64,000 bases of DNA from Mycobacterium sp. ACS1612. GTDB lineage: Bacteria > Actinomycetota > Actinomycetes > Mycobacteriales > Mycobacteriaceae. The position numbers and the translations under genes were made by a program. Positions 28,399 to 37,437 of this stretch are shown here, piece after piece. Within the stretch, counting starts at the first letter, position 1; every line of letters begins with the position of its first letter. The DNA is taken from positions 62,001-126,000 of the forward strand of contig NZ_LZHZ01000074.1 of the NCBI RefSeq assembly GCF_001667505.1, in the 5' to 3' direction. The notes beneath the pieces are model-generated. The model was not told the origin of the DNA, did not search any database, and worked only from the letters and a program-made list of their open reading frames with translations.

Positions 28399-29280
28399 TC
28401 ACCTCCTCGCCAGCCGCTGGATGGCGTCGGCGACTTCTCCGGGAAAGTCCTCCGGCACGAAATGTTTGGCAGGCAGCATCGTTGACTGCTTCACGCGGGC
28501 GGTGCGCTCGAGCGCGACGCCGTGTCGTCGCCACGGCAGCATGGTGTCTTTCGAACCCCAGACGATCTGAATGGGATACCTTGCGGCGCCCAACATCTGC
28601 CCGTAGAGATCACGTTTGGCGGTGGTGAGTTCGAAGCCGCGCATGATCTTCAGGAAGGCACGCCCGTTGTCATCGCCGAACAGCAGGGGCACCCAGCATT
28701 CGAGTTCGGCAGTGGGGATCTGCCTGCTGACTCCGACCAACCGCATGATCGACGTGAACGTGTACGGAAGGCGCAGCGATGCCAGCCACGCCTCGCCAAT
28801 CAGTTTGTGCGCGAACGGTTCCATCGGCCACGGGCGATGGAAGCTCGCCACGTCGCCGATCGTGTTGAGCAGCGTCATCGACAACACCCGGTCGGGAAGG
28901 GCATTGGCCACCTCGAAACCGACGGGACCGCCGATGTCGTGCAGCAGCAGGTGGCACCGTTCGAGTGCGAGTTCGTCGATGGCCGCTGTCAGCCAACGCC
29001 CCAGTCCGCTCCACGTGTAGTCCGCATCCACAGGCCGGTCCGCGAGGCCCAACCCCGGCAGGTCCACCGCGACGCCGCGCAGACCCCGGCTGGCCAGTTC
29101 GGGCACCACCTTGCGGTACAGAAACGACGACGCGGGCACCCCATGCACGCAGAGCACCGGCGGACCGTCGCCCGCTTCCAGAGCGAACGACCTGATGCCG
29201 TCGGCCACGAAGAACCGCCCAGCCCGTCGATGCGCCGCCAGGATCTCGTCGACCTCCGCCTTCACCACTTGTGCCTCCAT
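28399..29280 (-). CDS. Alpha/beta hydrolase with Asp nucleophile (dehalogenase/epoxide-hydrolase-like)
   Basis: A 293-residue alpha/beta hydrolase. The oxyanion motif HGVPASSF is followed by VDLPGLGLADRP, and the nucleophile elbow LLLHDIGGPVGFEVA carries Asp instead of Ser. A late acid is in VWGSKDTMLP and the catalytic His in PAKHFVPEDFP. An Asp nucleophile in HDxGG is typical of haloalkane dehalogenases and epoxide hydrolases; the substrate is not predictable. ATG 29280 (MEAQVVKAEVDEIL) is preferred, with an alternative at ATG 29319. It lies 65 bp downstream of a TetR-type regulator on the same strand and may be its target. Confidence 0.85.
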   Translation of the reverse strand: MEAQVVKAEVDEILAAHRRAGRFFVADGIRSFALEAGDGPPVLCVHGVPASSFLYRKVVPELASRGLRGVAVDLPGLGLADRPVDADYTWSGLGRWLTAAIDELALERCHLLLHDIGGPVGFEVANALPDRVLSMTLLNTIGDVASFHRPWPMEPFAHKLIGEAWLASLRLPYTFTSIMRLVGVSRQIPTAELECWVPLLFGDDNGRAFLKIMRGFELTTAKRDLYGQMLGAARYPIQIVWGSKDTMLPWRRHGVALERTARVKQSTMLPAKHFVPEDFPGEVADAIQRLARR

Positions 29281-29345
29281 CCGCCTAGCCCCGTTGACCG
29301 ACGCCTCGCGCTTTCCCATACCAACGGATCGGCGCAATCGGTGGT

Positions 29346-30017
29346 TCAGCGCTTCGCGGCGGTCTTGCGTGGTCTGGCCTTCTTCTTGGGACGACGGGTC
29401 AGGGTCTCGATGTGGGTCAGCGCCATGTCGAGCGCGGTGGCCATTGGGGTGACGTCGTGATCGGCCTGCGCCAGCAGGTAACCACCCTGCAGTGCGGCCA
29501 TCAGCCCGGTGGCCAGGGCGTCGGGATCGGCCGTTGCTACCAGGGTCCCGTCGTCCTGCATGCGCCGAAATCCGGCAGCCAGGAGCCCTTGCCAGGCCGC
29601 GAAGTGCGCTGACAGGGAGGTGCGCGCGTGCTCGTCTTGATCGGAAAGCTCGACCACCAGATTGCCAAGCGCGCAACCGTAGGCACCGCCCCGCAGGGCA
29701 GCGGCCTGAATCAGGGCGTCGCGCCATCGCCGCAGACCGCTCATCGACTTCAACCGCTCCAAGCGCTGTTCTTCGCGCGCCAGGATTTGCTCAGCGCGCC
29801 ACGCCACCACTTCGCGCACGAGGTCGGGTTTGCCGCCCGGGAAATGTTTGTACAGCTGGGACTTGCTGGTGCCGGTCGCAGCGCGCACGTCGTCGAGAGT
29901 GACAGCATTGACGCCGCGGATGTACATCAGATCGGCGGCCGAGGAGATGATCCGGACGCGGGTGGCTTCCCCGCGCGCGGTCGTTCGGCGTCGGGTGGGA
30001 CGCTCCCCGCTGGTCAC
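29346..30017 (-). CDS. TetR/AcrR-family transcriptional regulator
   Basis: A 223-residue repressor. The N-terminal helix-turn-helix spans about residues 20-65 (ATRVRIISSAADLMYIRGVN, then ATGTSKSQLYKHFPGGK). The C-terminal ligand domain contains ALRGGAYGCALGNLVVEL, seen in the TetR_C-type regulators of oxidoreductase genes. The tail is strongly basic (RRPKKKARPRK). It probably controls itself and the hydrolase downstream. Confidence 0.88.
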   Translation of the reverse strand: MTSGERPTRRRTTARGEATRVRIISSAADLMYIRGVNAVTLDDVRAATGTSKSQLYKHFPGGKPDLVREVVAWRAEQILAREEQRLERLKSMSGLRRWRDALIQAAALRGGAYGCALGNLVVELSDQDEHARTSLSAHFAAWQGLLAAGFRRMQDDGTLVATADPDALATGLMAALQGGYLLAQADHDVTPMATALDMALTHIETLTRRPKKKARPRKTAAKR

Positions 30018-30079
30018 CGGCGTGACACTACCGGTTGCGCTGTGTCAGTTGTGGACGATTGGGTCCATCGCTGCGCAGC

Positions 30080-31489
30080 TCAGAAGTTGATCATTTTGCC
30101 TGTGAGGCCGTGGAAGGTTTCCTGCAAGGCTTCTGACAAGGTCGGGTGGGTGTGAACGTTGCGGACCAGTTCCTCGACGGTGAGATCCCAGCGTTGGGCC
30201 AAGGTGAGTTCGGGCAGCAGTTCGGCGACGTCGGCGCCGACCAGGTGTGCGCCGAGCAGTTCCCCGTGCGCGCGGTCGGCGATGACTTTGGCGAATCCGG
30301 TGGCGTCGCCGTAACCGTGGGCTTTACCGTTGGCCCTGAAGGGGAACTTGGCCACCGCGATGTCGCTACCACGTGCCGCGGCGTCGGCTCGCGCCTGCAC
30401 TTCCGTCAGGCCGAAACTGGCGACTTGGGGTTGACAGAACGTAACACGCGGCATCATCGCGTAGTCGGATAACCCCAATGTCGGTGTGCCCGCGATAGTT
30501 TCGGCGGCAATGATGCCCTGAGCTTCCGCCACATGAGCGAGCATCAGCTTGGCGGTGACATCGCCGATGGCGTATACCCCCGACGCGGTGGTTCGCATGA
30601 CGTCGTCGACGACGATGCCGCCGGTGCGCGGGTCGGTCGCGACGCCCAGGTTCTCGAGCCCGTAGCCCGCGGTCCTGGGCGCGAACCCGATGGCCTGCAA
30701 CACCACGTCGACAGTCAGGCTGTCCGCCTCGGCTGCACCGGGGCTACGGTGGGTGAGGGTGACGGCATCGCCGGTTTCGGTCAGCTCCTCGATGCGCGTA
30801 CCGACCAGGACGCTGACGTCGAGGTTGCGGTAGGCCTTGGCGATCTCTTTGGACACGTCGGCGTCTTCGTTGGGCAGCACCCGGGGCAGCGCCTCGATCA
30901 CGGTCACGTCGACGCCGTAATTGGCGAGCAGATAGGCGAATTCCATGCCGATGGGACCCGCGCCGATAATGGCGATCGAGGTCGGCACTTCGCGCGACAT
31001 GATCTGTTCGGTGTAGGTGCGCACCCTGGGCCCGCGGGTCGTGCCGGGCAGCAGTCGCGGCGTGGCGCCGGTGGCGATGATCACCGAGTCGAAGCCGATC
31101 CGGGTGTCGACGTCCTGGCCAGTAACGCGCATGGTGTGCCGGTCGACGAACGTTCCCTTGCCTTCGAATTCGTCGATCTTGTTCTTGCGCATGAGAAATC
31201 TCAGTCCGCGCACCCTCTCCACCGCGACCTGGCGGGAGCGGTCAAAGGCTGCGTCGTAGCGCATCTTCGTGTCGCCTTCGATACCGAACTTCTCGGCGTC
31301 AGTCCGCAGCAGGTGTGCGATTTCGGCGTTGCGCAACAGCGCCTTGGATGGGATGCACCCGACGTTCAGGCACACCCCGCCCCAGTACTGGGCTTCGACT
31401 ATGGCCACCGACAAACCCAGTTGTGCGGCACGGATGGCGGCGACGTAGCCGCCTGAACCCGCGCCGAGCACCACGACGTCGTATTTCAT
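30080..31489 (-). CDS. Dihydrolipoyl dehydrogenase paralogue (LpdC-like)
   Basis: A 469-residue flavoprotein disulfide reductase. It has the FAD motif VVVLGAGSGGYVAAIRAAQL, redox cysteines Cys40 and Cys45 in GGVCLNVGCIPSK, the NAD site IAIIGAGPIGMEFAYLLANYG, and the C-terminal base NVHTHPTLSEAL (His448/Glu453). The C-terminus HGLTGKMINF closely follows the LpdC of M. tuberculosis, so it is a full, probably active E3-type enzyme. It is nevertheless not beside pyruvate-dehydrogenase genes but last in an operon of SDR, cupin, GNAT, DUF4331 and LLM genes. ATG 31489 overlaps the LLM stop by 4 bp. It may supply reducing power to a peroxidase or peptide-sulfoxide system, which is inference. Confidence 0.9.
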   Translation of the reverse strand: MKYDVVVLGAGSGGYVAAIRAAQLGLSVAIVEAQYWGGVCLNVGCIPSKALLRNAEIAHLLRTDAEKFGIEGDTKMRYDAAFDRSRQVAVERVRGLRFLMRKNKIDEFEGKGTFVDRHTMRVTGQDVDTRIGFDSVIIATGATPRLLPGTTRGPRVRTYTEQIMSREVPTSIAIIGAGPIGMEFAYLLANYGVDVTVIEALPRVLPNEDADVSKEIAKAYRNLDVSVLVGTRIEELTETGDAVTLTHRSPGAAEADSLTVDVVLQAIGFAPRTAGYGLENLGVATDPRTGGIVVDDVMRTTASGVYAIGDVTAKLMLAHVAEAQGIIAAETIAGTPTLGLSDYAMMPRVTFCQPQVASFGLTEVQARADAAARGSDIAVAKFPFRANGKAHGYGDATGFAKVIADRAHGELLGAHLVGADVAELLPELTLAQRWDLTVEELVRNVHTHPTLSEALQETFHGLTGKMINF

Positions 31490-32409
31490 ACTGGGAACGT
31501 GGCCGCGAGCGCCCAGAGGTTCTCGGCTGCAGCAGAATCCGTGAACGCGAGTCCGCTCACCACCACATCCGTGGCCCCGGCATCCAGATAGCGTTGCAAC
31601 TGACGCCTGACCGATTCGGCCGAACCAACCGCGGCAAGGTCTGCTGCGCCCGCGATTCCCTCGCGCGCAATCACCTTTTGGTAGGACGGGATGGTATCGA
31701 AAAAGCTCAACCGCTGCGCTGCGAAATCCTTTGCCGCGTCCACGTCGTCCGACACGATGACAGGCACCTGCGCGATGATCCTGGGTTTCTGCCGGCCGGC
31801 GTCCGCGGCGGACTTCGCGATGGTCGGTTCGATGAACTCTGCGATGGTCCGCGGACCGGCGAGGTACGGCATCGTGCCATCGGCCAGTTCGCCGGTGACC
31901 TGCAATGCTTTTGGACCCATTGCGGCTACGTACACCGGGACGGGCGTACCCCCGGCGACGCTCACCGGCCATGTGGGCTGTGCGGTGATCTCGTTGCCGC
32001 TGAAGTTCACTGCTCCTGTGTCGAAGACCGACCTCAGCACCATCAGGTGCTCGCGAAGACGGTTGATCGCGTTCGGCCATGACGTCCCGAACGCCTGCCG
32101 CTCCGGTTCGTGCCCGCCCAAACCGAGGCCGAGACTGAATTTCCCGTGCGAGGCGGCCTGTGCCGTCTGCGCGAGTGACGCGATGATGAGCGGGTGTCGT
32201 GGATTGATGGGCACCACCGATGTGCCAACACCGAGTCCCGGCACGGCCGCACCCACCACGGCGGCCAGCGCGATCGCATCGTGGTCGTTGTTCTGGCTCA
32301 ACCAGACGTGGCGGACCCCGACGTCGTGCGCGCGGGTGGCCTGTGCCACCATCTCATCGACGTGATTGGGTGCTTGTGGGTTGGGAAACAACACGATTCC
32401 TGTCGGCAT
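31486..32409 (-). CDS. LLM-class (F420-type) oxidoreductase
   Basis: A 307-residue TIM-barrel flavin/F420 oxidoreductase. It begins MPTGIVLFPNPQAPNHVDEM, then VGVRHVWLSQNNDHDAIALA, LGVGTSVVPINPRHPLIIAS and FSLGLGLGGHEPERQAFG. The arrangement matches the mycobacterial LLM subgroup that probably uses F420 (MSMEG_4879-like, from memory). It is part of the minus-strand operon that starts at 35784. Its start lies 56 bp inside the DUF4331 gene, and the LPD gene overlaps its stop. Substrate unknown. Confidence 0.85.
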   Translation of the reverse strand: MPTGIVLFPNPQAPNHVDEMVAQATRAHDVGVRHVWLSQNNDHDAIALAAVVGAAVPGLGVGTSVVPINPRHPLIIASLAQTAQAASHGKFSLGLGLGGHEPERQAFGTSWPNAINRLREHLMVLRSVFDTGAVNFSGNEITAQPTWPVSVAGGTPVPVYVAAMGPKALQVTGELADGTMPYLAGPRTIAEFIEPTIAKSAADAGRQKPRIIAQVPVIVSDDVDAAKDFAAQRLSFFDTIPSYQKVIAREGIAGAADLAAVGSAESVRRQLQRYLDAGATDVVVSGLAFTDSAAAENLWALAATFPV

Positions 32410-33472
32410 GGTGCTTTATCTCCTTGCGTGTGGTTGGGTGTCTGGCGATGTAGGGCGGGCCGACATACGGGAACACGTCGAGTACTCGCGAAACGTCTGA
32501 AGCCGCCGCGTCCCCGAATGACCTTCCGGCCGCCAGGCTGGCCATCACGCCGAACGCATCGTTATCCAGCGGGCGGCCGTTGATGGCTTCGGTGGTGAAC
32601 GTCGCAGCCGATCCCAGCCTGAAGGGCAGCACCGCCGGGATCAGTCGCGCCGCAACCCCGATGGCGTAGGGTTCGCTGAGCCGCCCCAGTCCCGCGAGCG
32701 CTGAGAATTCCGCGACAAAGCGGCGAACGGGTCCGGCGAACAATTTGATGTCGTGCAGAGGACCGACCTGGTTGTAGCGGTCGACGAGAGGCTGACGCCA
32801 TGCCGACAGAAACAATTGACTGAAAAAGGGTGTCCCACAACGCGATACTTGCGCTCTGACCGTTCGTCCGCACAGGCTGATCGACGACCACATCGCTACC
32901 TGACCATCGCCTATCAATGCGTTCGGCACTTCCAACGCGATCGCCATGACGTTGCGCCGACTGAAGTGGTTACGCCGCGCCGCGTACGCGGCGTCGTCGA
33001 AGCACCGTTCCTCGTAGAACGCATTGAGCAGGGCCGACACCGCAGAGCGGTCGGCGGCCCACGTATCGCCGACCAGGCCGGCGAAACCGTCGACCGTCCC
33101 GACGCGCCGGACAGTGTTCAATTCCGAGGAGTACACCGGTTTCCCGGTGACGAGATGGGCGGGTTCGGCGGCGAGATCGGCGCCGGTCACATAGTGCACC
33201 GTGAACTCTTGACGTCCAGGTTCGCTTCCGTCGACCGGGTCGGTGAAGCGAACTTGAAACGCGGTGTCGTCGCGGCCATTGCCGGTGGTGTCGAATCGGA
33301 ATTCGTACAGCGCGGCCGGATGGAATGCCGCAGAAGCCGACAGCGTAGCCTCGGTGCAACAGGTCATCACCATCGCCGTGCGATCCGGCGCGGCGTCGAA
33401 CAGATAGACGTCTGCGATGTTGAGTCGAGGGTCGCGGACCGCACGACGAATATCGAAGTGATGCGATGTCAA
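32354..33472 (-). CDS. DUF4331-family protein
   Basis: A 372-residue protein starting MTSHHFDIRRAVRDPRLNIA. The early His-His and the DVYLFDA segment are typical of DUF4331 proteins, in which the H-H sits near the N-terminus of a beta-rich domain. The body has TFQ-type strands, LNAFYEERCFDDA and a long amphipathic C-terminal part. No signal peptide is seen. Its biochemical function is unknown. It overlaps the GNAT stop as ATGA and its end overlaps the LLM start by 56 bp, so it is translated as part of the operon. Confidence 0.75.
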   Translation of the reverse strand: MTSHHFDIRRAVRDPRLNIADVYLFDAAPDRTAMVMTCCTEATLSASAAFHPAALYEFRFDTTGNGRDDTAFQVRFTDPVDGSEPGRQEFTVHYVTGADLAAEPAHLVTGKPVYSSELNTVRRVGTVDGFAGLVGDTWAADRSAVSALLNAFYEERCFDDAAYAARRNHFSRRNVMAIALEVPNALIGDGQVAMWSSISLCGRTVRAQVSRCGTPFFSQLFLSAWRQPLVDRYNQVGPLHDIKLFAGPVRRFVAEFSALAGLGRLSEPYAIGVAARLIPAVLPFRLGSAATFTTEAINGRPLDNDAFGVMASLAAGRSFGDAAASDVSRVLDVFPYVGPPYIARHPTTRKEIKHHADRNRVVSQPTSTQSRR

Positions 33473-34065
33473 AGGCGCACGCCCGCAGCGAGTTCAGGAT
33501 AGTCCAGATCGGCGGCGGTGAGTCGATAGATCTGTAGGGTGAGGCCGTAGTACTTGTCGGTCTCGCCGACCCACTCCATTCCGACGCGCCGTGCGGTGGC
33601 GACGCCGCGGCTGTTGCCCGGTCGAACGACGGCGAACACCTCGGATATCCCGTTGGCGAAAGCCTGATGCGCCACCGCATGACCCGCTTCCGCTCCGTAG
33701 CCATGCCCCCAGGCCGCCGGTGCGAGCTGCCAGCCGATTTCCAGGTCGGTGCAGCCGGGTGGCAATGGCAGCAGGGAGACCGCTCCGATGATGCGGCCAT
33801 CCTCACGCCTCTCGACCGCCCAGTGCCCCAATGAACGTCCCGCTTCGTCGTGTTCGGTGATCCAACGTGCCAGCAGCCGCCGCATATCGTCGCGATCGAC
33901 CACCCGCGGAATCGCCGGGGTGAGCCAGCGCGCGACTTCCTGGCTGCCGAAGATCGTCAAAGCGGCGTCGGTGTCGTCACCCGTCCATGGGCGCAGTCGC
34001 AGGCGGTTGGTGATCAGCTCGTCGGATCCCGGCACCATCTGGACGTGGGCGCCCTGCGTCGTCAT
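33469..34065 (-). CDS. GNAT-family N-acetyltransferase (RimJ/RimL-like)
   Basis: A 198-residue acetyltransferase. The family opening ITNRLRLRPWTGDDTDAALT is followed by the DLEIGWQLAPAAWGHGYGAE acetyl-CoA loop and VVRPGNSRGVATARRVGM. The RimJ/RimL type acetylates N-termini or small amines; the specific target is unknown. Its start overlaps the cupin stop as ATGA. It lies in the operon preceded by the operator at 35841-35882. Confidence 0.88.
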   Translation of the reverse strand: MTTQGAHVQMVPGSDELITNRLRLRPWTGDDTDAALTIFGSQEVARWLTPAIPRVVDRDDMRRLLARWITEHDEAGRSLGHWAVERREDGRIIGAVSLLPLPPGCTDLEIGWQLAPAAWGHGYGAEAGHAVAHQAFANGISEVFAVVRPGNSRGVATARRVGMEWVGETDKYYGLTLQIYRLTAADLDYPELAAGVRL

Positions 34066-34592
34066 ATTTCTTCACCGGGGAACTTCACGTCGAAGCGTTC
34101 GCATAGTGCGGGAACACTGTGTACATCCATCTCGAGTGCGTATTTGGCACAGAGTTCGTCGAGGGCCCCGGTCGGTATCTTCTCCACGCCGCCGAAGGCG
34201 GCAAGCTCGTCGAAGAACCGCTCAAAGCCTGCGGGGGAGATGATTTCGAGAATGCGGGCGGGTTCGTCGCCTGCATTCCAGAACGTATGCCACTGCCCCC
34301 GTGGCTTGAAGATGAAGTCGCCTGGTCCGCCGTAGATCACCTGGTCGCCGAGCAGGGCGCCGACCCGTCCCTCGATGATCCAGCTGTACTCGTCTTCGTT
34401 ACGGTGGCGATGAAGCGCCGACGCCAGCGCGCGCGGTGACATCGGATGCTCCAGCACGGAGAAGCGCCCCTCTGCCGCAACGTTGTCGAGGATGTGGCGC
34501 ACCCCGATCGTCCCGAGGAACACCGACTTTCCTTCGTCTCGGCCGACTGACTTGGCGGGCGGGCCGCCCGCACGCAAAATATCGTGTGCCAT
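34062..34592 (-). CDS. Cupin-domain protein (dioxygenase-like)
   Basis: A 176-residue single-domain cupin. Metal-binding motif 1 includes HRHRNEDEYSWIIEGRVG, and motif 2 is FIFKPRGQWHTFWNAGDEPA. The three His and one Glu expected for a metal site are present (HxH...E and H of QWH). ATG 34592 is decided by GGAGGAAT just upstream; the open frame runs on but is a shadow of the SDR. It is probably a cytoplasmic metalloprotein of unknown substrate, co-expressed with the SDR upstream (17 bp gap) and the GNAT downstream. Confidence 0.82.
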   Translation of the reverse strand: MAHDILRAGGPPAKSVGRDEGKSVFLGTIGVRHILDNVAAEGRFSVLEHPMSPRALASALHRHRNEDEYSWIIEGRVGALLGDQVIYGGPGDFIFKPRGQWHTFWNAGDEPARILEIISPAGFERFFDELAAFGGVEKIPTGALDELCAKYALEMDVHSVPALCERFDVKFPGEEI

Positions 34593-34609
34593 CGTGATTC
34601 CTCCGTCAG

Positions 34610-35380
34610 TCAGTTCCGGCCTGCCATCACACCGCCGTCGACATTGAGGATCGCGCCGGTGATCCAACTTGCTTGCTCGGACAGCAGGAAGGTGATGGCA
34701 TTGGCGACGTCGGCCGGTGTGCCGATTCGTCCGAGGGGATGAAGCGGTGCGAACGTCTCGAGCGTGGCGTCGATCTCGTCCTTCGGAATCCATTTCTCGA
34801 CAGCGGGCGTCTTGACGGCCGCAGGCGCCACCGCGTTGACGCGGATCTTGTGCTTGGCAAGCTCGATGGCGAGGTTGTGGGTGAGCGCGTGCAGCCCTGC
34901 TTTTTGCATCGAGTGCCCGACTGACGGGGTCACGCCGATGGCCTGATGGGCCCACATGCTGCCGATGTTGACGATGGAACCGCCTTCGCCGCGGGCGATC
35001 ATGCCCTCGACGACGGACTGTGTGAGGACGAACAGGGCATAGTTGATCTCCATGTAGGAGTCGTAGTCCTTGGCGTCGTATTCGAGAAACGCTTTGGGGA
35101 TGAAGAATCCCGCCGCGTTGACCAGCAGGGTTGCGTCGCGGTGTTGCTCTGTGAGGGTGCGTCGTACATCGGCGACGGCTTTGCGGTCGGTCAGTTCGGC
35201 GGCGATCCCCCACGCTTGACCCCGCCGGTCAGTCAGCTCGGCCACGGTGTCGTCGACACGGTCGATCGAGCTGCCGATGATCACCGCGCTGCCACCGTGA
35301 TCGACGACATCGATCGCGACCTGTCGTCCCATGCCGGCACTCCCGCCGACCACGATGACCTTCTTGGCCTGAAAACGCAT
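34610..35380 (-). CDS. Short-chain dehydrogenase paralogue lacking the catalytic Tyr
   Basis: A 256-residue SDR. The NAD(P) site is VIVVGGSAGMGRQVAIDVVD, the NNAG-like segment LLVNAAGFFIPK, and the C-terminus ITGAILNVDGGVMAGRN. The expected YxxxK reads HSMQK, with His156 in place of the catalytic Tyr (codon CAC at 34915-34913), while the Lys is kept. The near-twin at 47715-48491 has the normal Tyr (YSMQK). It may have lost or changed its oxidoreductase activity. It sits in the operon behind the operator at 35841-35882; the twin sits behind the 47613 operator, so both are likely co-regulated. Confidence 0.85.
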   Translation of the reverse strand: MRFQAKKVIVVGGSAGMGRQVAIDVVDHGGSAVIIGSSIDRVDDTVAELTDRRGQAWGIAAELTDRKAVADVRRTLTEQHRDATLLVNAAGFFIPKAFLEYDAKDYDSYMEINYALFVLTQSVVEGMIARGEGGSIVNIGSMWAHQAIGVTPSVGHSMQKAGLHALTHNLAIELAKHKIRVNAVAPAAVKTPAVEKWIPKDEIDATLETFAPLHPLGRIGTPADVANAITFLLSEQASWITGAILNVDGGVMAGRN

Positions 35381-35403
35381 GTGTAGCTTCCTGTTCGGAG
35401 GGG

Positions 35404-35784
35404 TCAGGCGCCAGGAGCGATCGCGCAGGCTGCGACACAGACCCAGCCGCCGTCACGCTTCTGATAGGTGTCCGTATACAGCGCTTCCTGATGAACGCCG
35501 TCGGCGAGCATGGTGTATGTGGCGCGAGCGTGGATCAATGCAACGTCACTGAGGATGCGGATGTTGACGTCGTGCACCGCGAGATCCTTGAAGGGACGGG
35601 GCTTTGCGATGTAGGAGAGGTACTCTTCGCGATTCCGGGTGACGCCAGGCGTTTGGATGAGGAAGTCTTCAGCGAGGAACTCACTGAAACGCTTGACATC
35701 GCTGAATTGGTCGGAGTGGATGTAGTCCTCGTTGAGCTTCGTGAGTATCGCTAGATCCTCTGTGGTCTGCATGGTTTCGGTCAT
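35404..35784 (-). CDS. SnoaL/NTF2-like (DUF4440-type) protein
   Basis: A 126-residue NTF2-fold protein beginning MTETMQTTEDLAILTKLNED, with FLAEDFLIQTPGVTRNREEY, VHDVNIRILSDVALIHARAT and YTDTYQKRDGGWVCVAA in the family order. ATG 35784 is chosen for the AAGGAG seven bases upstream. Such proteins bind or isomerise small molecules; the function here is unknown. It is the first gene after the operator (35841-35882) and is followed after 23 bp by the SDR. Confidence 0.82.
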   Translation of the reverse strand: MTETMQTTEDLAILTKLNEDYIHSDQFSDVKRFSEFLAEDFLIQTPGVTRNREEYLSYIAKPRPFKDLAVHDVNIRILSDVALIHARATYTMLADGVHQEALYTDTYQKRDGGWVCVAACAIAPGA

Positions 35785-35840
35785 AGCCGGCTCCTTCTTA
35801 CGACGACGCGTGCGTGGCGTCATGAGCCTGCAGCCTCGCG

Positions 35841-35882
35841 GGGTGAGCTGTCGTCACCCCGATCACCGAATCACCCGGGTGA
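35841..35882 (-). promoter_or_regulatory. Composite operator O1
   Basis: Read on the minus strand: palindrome TCACCCGGGTGA (35882-35871), 11 bases, then GGGTGA (35859-35854), seven bases CGACAGC, TCACCC (35846-35841). It lies 56 bp upstream of the ATG at 35784 and shares spacing and sequence with six other copies in the window. It would control the seven-gene operon 35784-30080. The binding protein is inferred. Confidence 0.85.
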
Positions 35883-35914
35883 GGACGGCATTTCGGCGTT
35901 ACGCGTCCGCCGTC

Positions 35915-37327
35915 TCAGGGCAGCAGTCGAATCAGGGCATCCAAGGCTGCCGACCATGCGCTTGGCGCGGGCGCAGCGAACCCGACCACCAAGCCGTTCC
36001 GGTTGCTGCAGGCATCGGGATGGCGATACCGATGAAGCCCCTCCACGCCGAGCCGTCGCCACGCGCGCTCGCGACACAACGCGCTCTCCTCCGCGTCAGC
36101 GAGTTCGAGCATCACCTGCAGACCGGCGGGCATTCCCGCCACGGAAGTCGTTGGTGACGACCGGGCCACTACGGAGACGAGTTGCTCACGGCGGCGGCGG
36201 TATTGGGCGCGCATGGTGCGGATGTGTCTGTCATAGCAACCGGAGGAGATGAACTCGGCCATCGTCAACTGGTCGACGAAGCTGCACGTCTCCTCGAATT
36301 CGCCCCTCTGCCGAAGCACCGCATCAACGAGTCTGTCCGGCAACACGAGCCATCCGAGTCGAAGCCCCGGCGCCAGCGACTTACTCGCCGTCCCCATGTA
36401 GATGACGCGGCCGGGATCGATGCCCTGCAGAGCGCCAACGGGGCTGCGGTCGTAGCGGAATTCGCCGTCGTAGTCGTCCTCGATGATCACACTGCCGGTG
36501 CGTCGCGCCCAATCGACGACCGCAGCACGGCGCTCGGAATGCAGCGGTACGCCAAGCGGAAACTGATGCGACGGCGTGAGCAGCACCCCGCCCGCGTCGG
36601 CCATCTCGTCGAGCGCCGTCACGTCAGCGCCATGGCCGTCCACTGGCAGTGGCGGACAGCGTAATCCCGCGCGGGCCAGCGACGGCCATTGGGTGAACAG
36701 GCCGAAGGCCTCGACGGCAACGGCAGCGACGCCGTCGTCTGCCAGTGCGCGTGCCACGAGGCTCAATCCTTCAGCGGCGCCGCTGGAGATGACGATGTTG
36801 GACGGTCGGGCCCGGACCCCTCGAGCGCGGGCAAGATAATCGGCGAGGGCGTTGCGAAGTTCTGACCGGCCCTGCGGGTCGGTATACCCAAACGCCTCGA
36901 ACGGGGCAACGTTCAACGCGCGCTTGACCGCACGACTCCACTCGGTGCGGGGAAACGAGGACAGGTCCGGATGCCCCGGACGCAGATCGTGGTCCAACTG
37001 GGGCTGCTTCCAGCGCGTCCGCGGCGCAGCGGCGGGAGGCAGCACTGCGGCCGCACGCGGGGCTACCAATGTGCACGAACCGTACTGTGATGTCAGCCAG
37101 CCCTCGGCGATAAGTTCGGCGTAGGCACTGGCGACGGTGTTTCTCGCGACACCGAGGTCGGCGGCCAGCGCGCGACTCGACGGCAACTGGATGCCCGGCA
37201 CCAGTCGTCCCGAACGGATCGCGTCGCGAATCGCGTCCATCACACCCTCACGCACCCGCCCACCCGGGCGATCCAGGTGCAGATCCAATCCCACGACCGA
37301 GTCCTGGGATCCGCTCTTCGCGTCCAT
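35915..37327 (-). CDS. MocR/PdxR-type GntR-aminotransferase regulator
   Basis: A 470-residue fusion. The N-terminal GntR helix-turn-helix spans about residues 20-95 (MDAIRDAIRSGRLVPGIQLP, then VARNTVASAYAELIAEGW), and a fold-I aminotransferase-like domain occupies about 110-470. Conserved PLP features are IVISSGAAEGLSLV, VIIEDDYDGEFRYDR and the lysine in MGTASKSLAPGLRLGW. MocR proteins sense pyridoxal phosphate or an amino compound. It lies upstream of O1 on the same strand. Whether it acts on the SnoaL/SDR operon or elsewhere is unclear; the sites it would bind are not recognised. Confidence 0.9.
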   Translation of the reverse strand: MDAKSGSQDSVVGLDLHLDRPGGRVREGVMDAIRDAIRSGRLVPGIQLPSSRALAADLGVARNTVASAYAELIAEGWLTSQYGSCTLVAPRAAAVLPPAAAPRTRWKQPQLDHDLRPGHPDLSSFPRTEWSRAVKRALNVAPFEAFGYTDPQGRSELRNALADYLARARGVRARPSNIVISSGAAEGLSLVARALADDGVAAVAVEAFGLFTQWPSLARAGLRCPPLPVDGHGADVTALDEMADAGGVLLTPSHQFPLGVPLHSERRAAVVDWARRTGSVIIEDDYDGEFRYDRSPVGALQGIDPGRVIYMGTASKSLAPGLRLGWLVLPDRLVDAVLRQRGEFEETCSFVDQLTMAEFISSGCYDRHIRTMRAQYRRRREQLVSVVARSSPTTSVAGMPAGLQVMLELADAEESALCRERAWRRLGVEGLHRYRHPDACSNRNGLVVGFAAPAPSAWSAALDALIRLLP

Positions 37328-37437
37328 GTCAGTGCTCGTGATCGCTACCCGCGTCGGCGCTGCCGTTCATCGCGTCATCTCCCTGAAAAAGCGCTATCAA
37401 GACTACGCCGCAGCATCGCCGCAGGTAGTTGCTGTTG

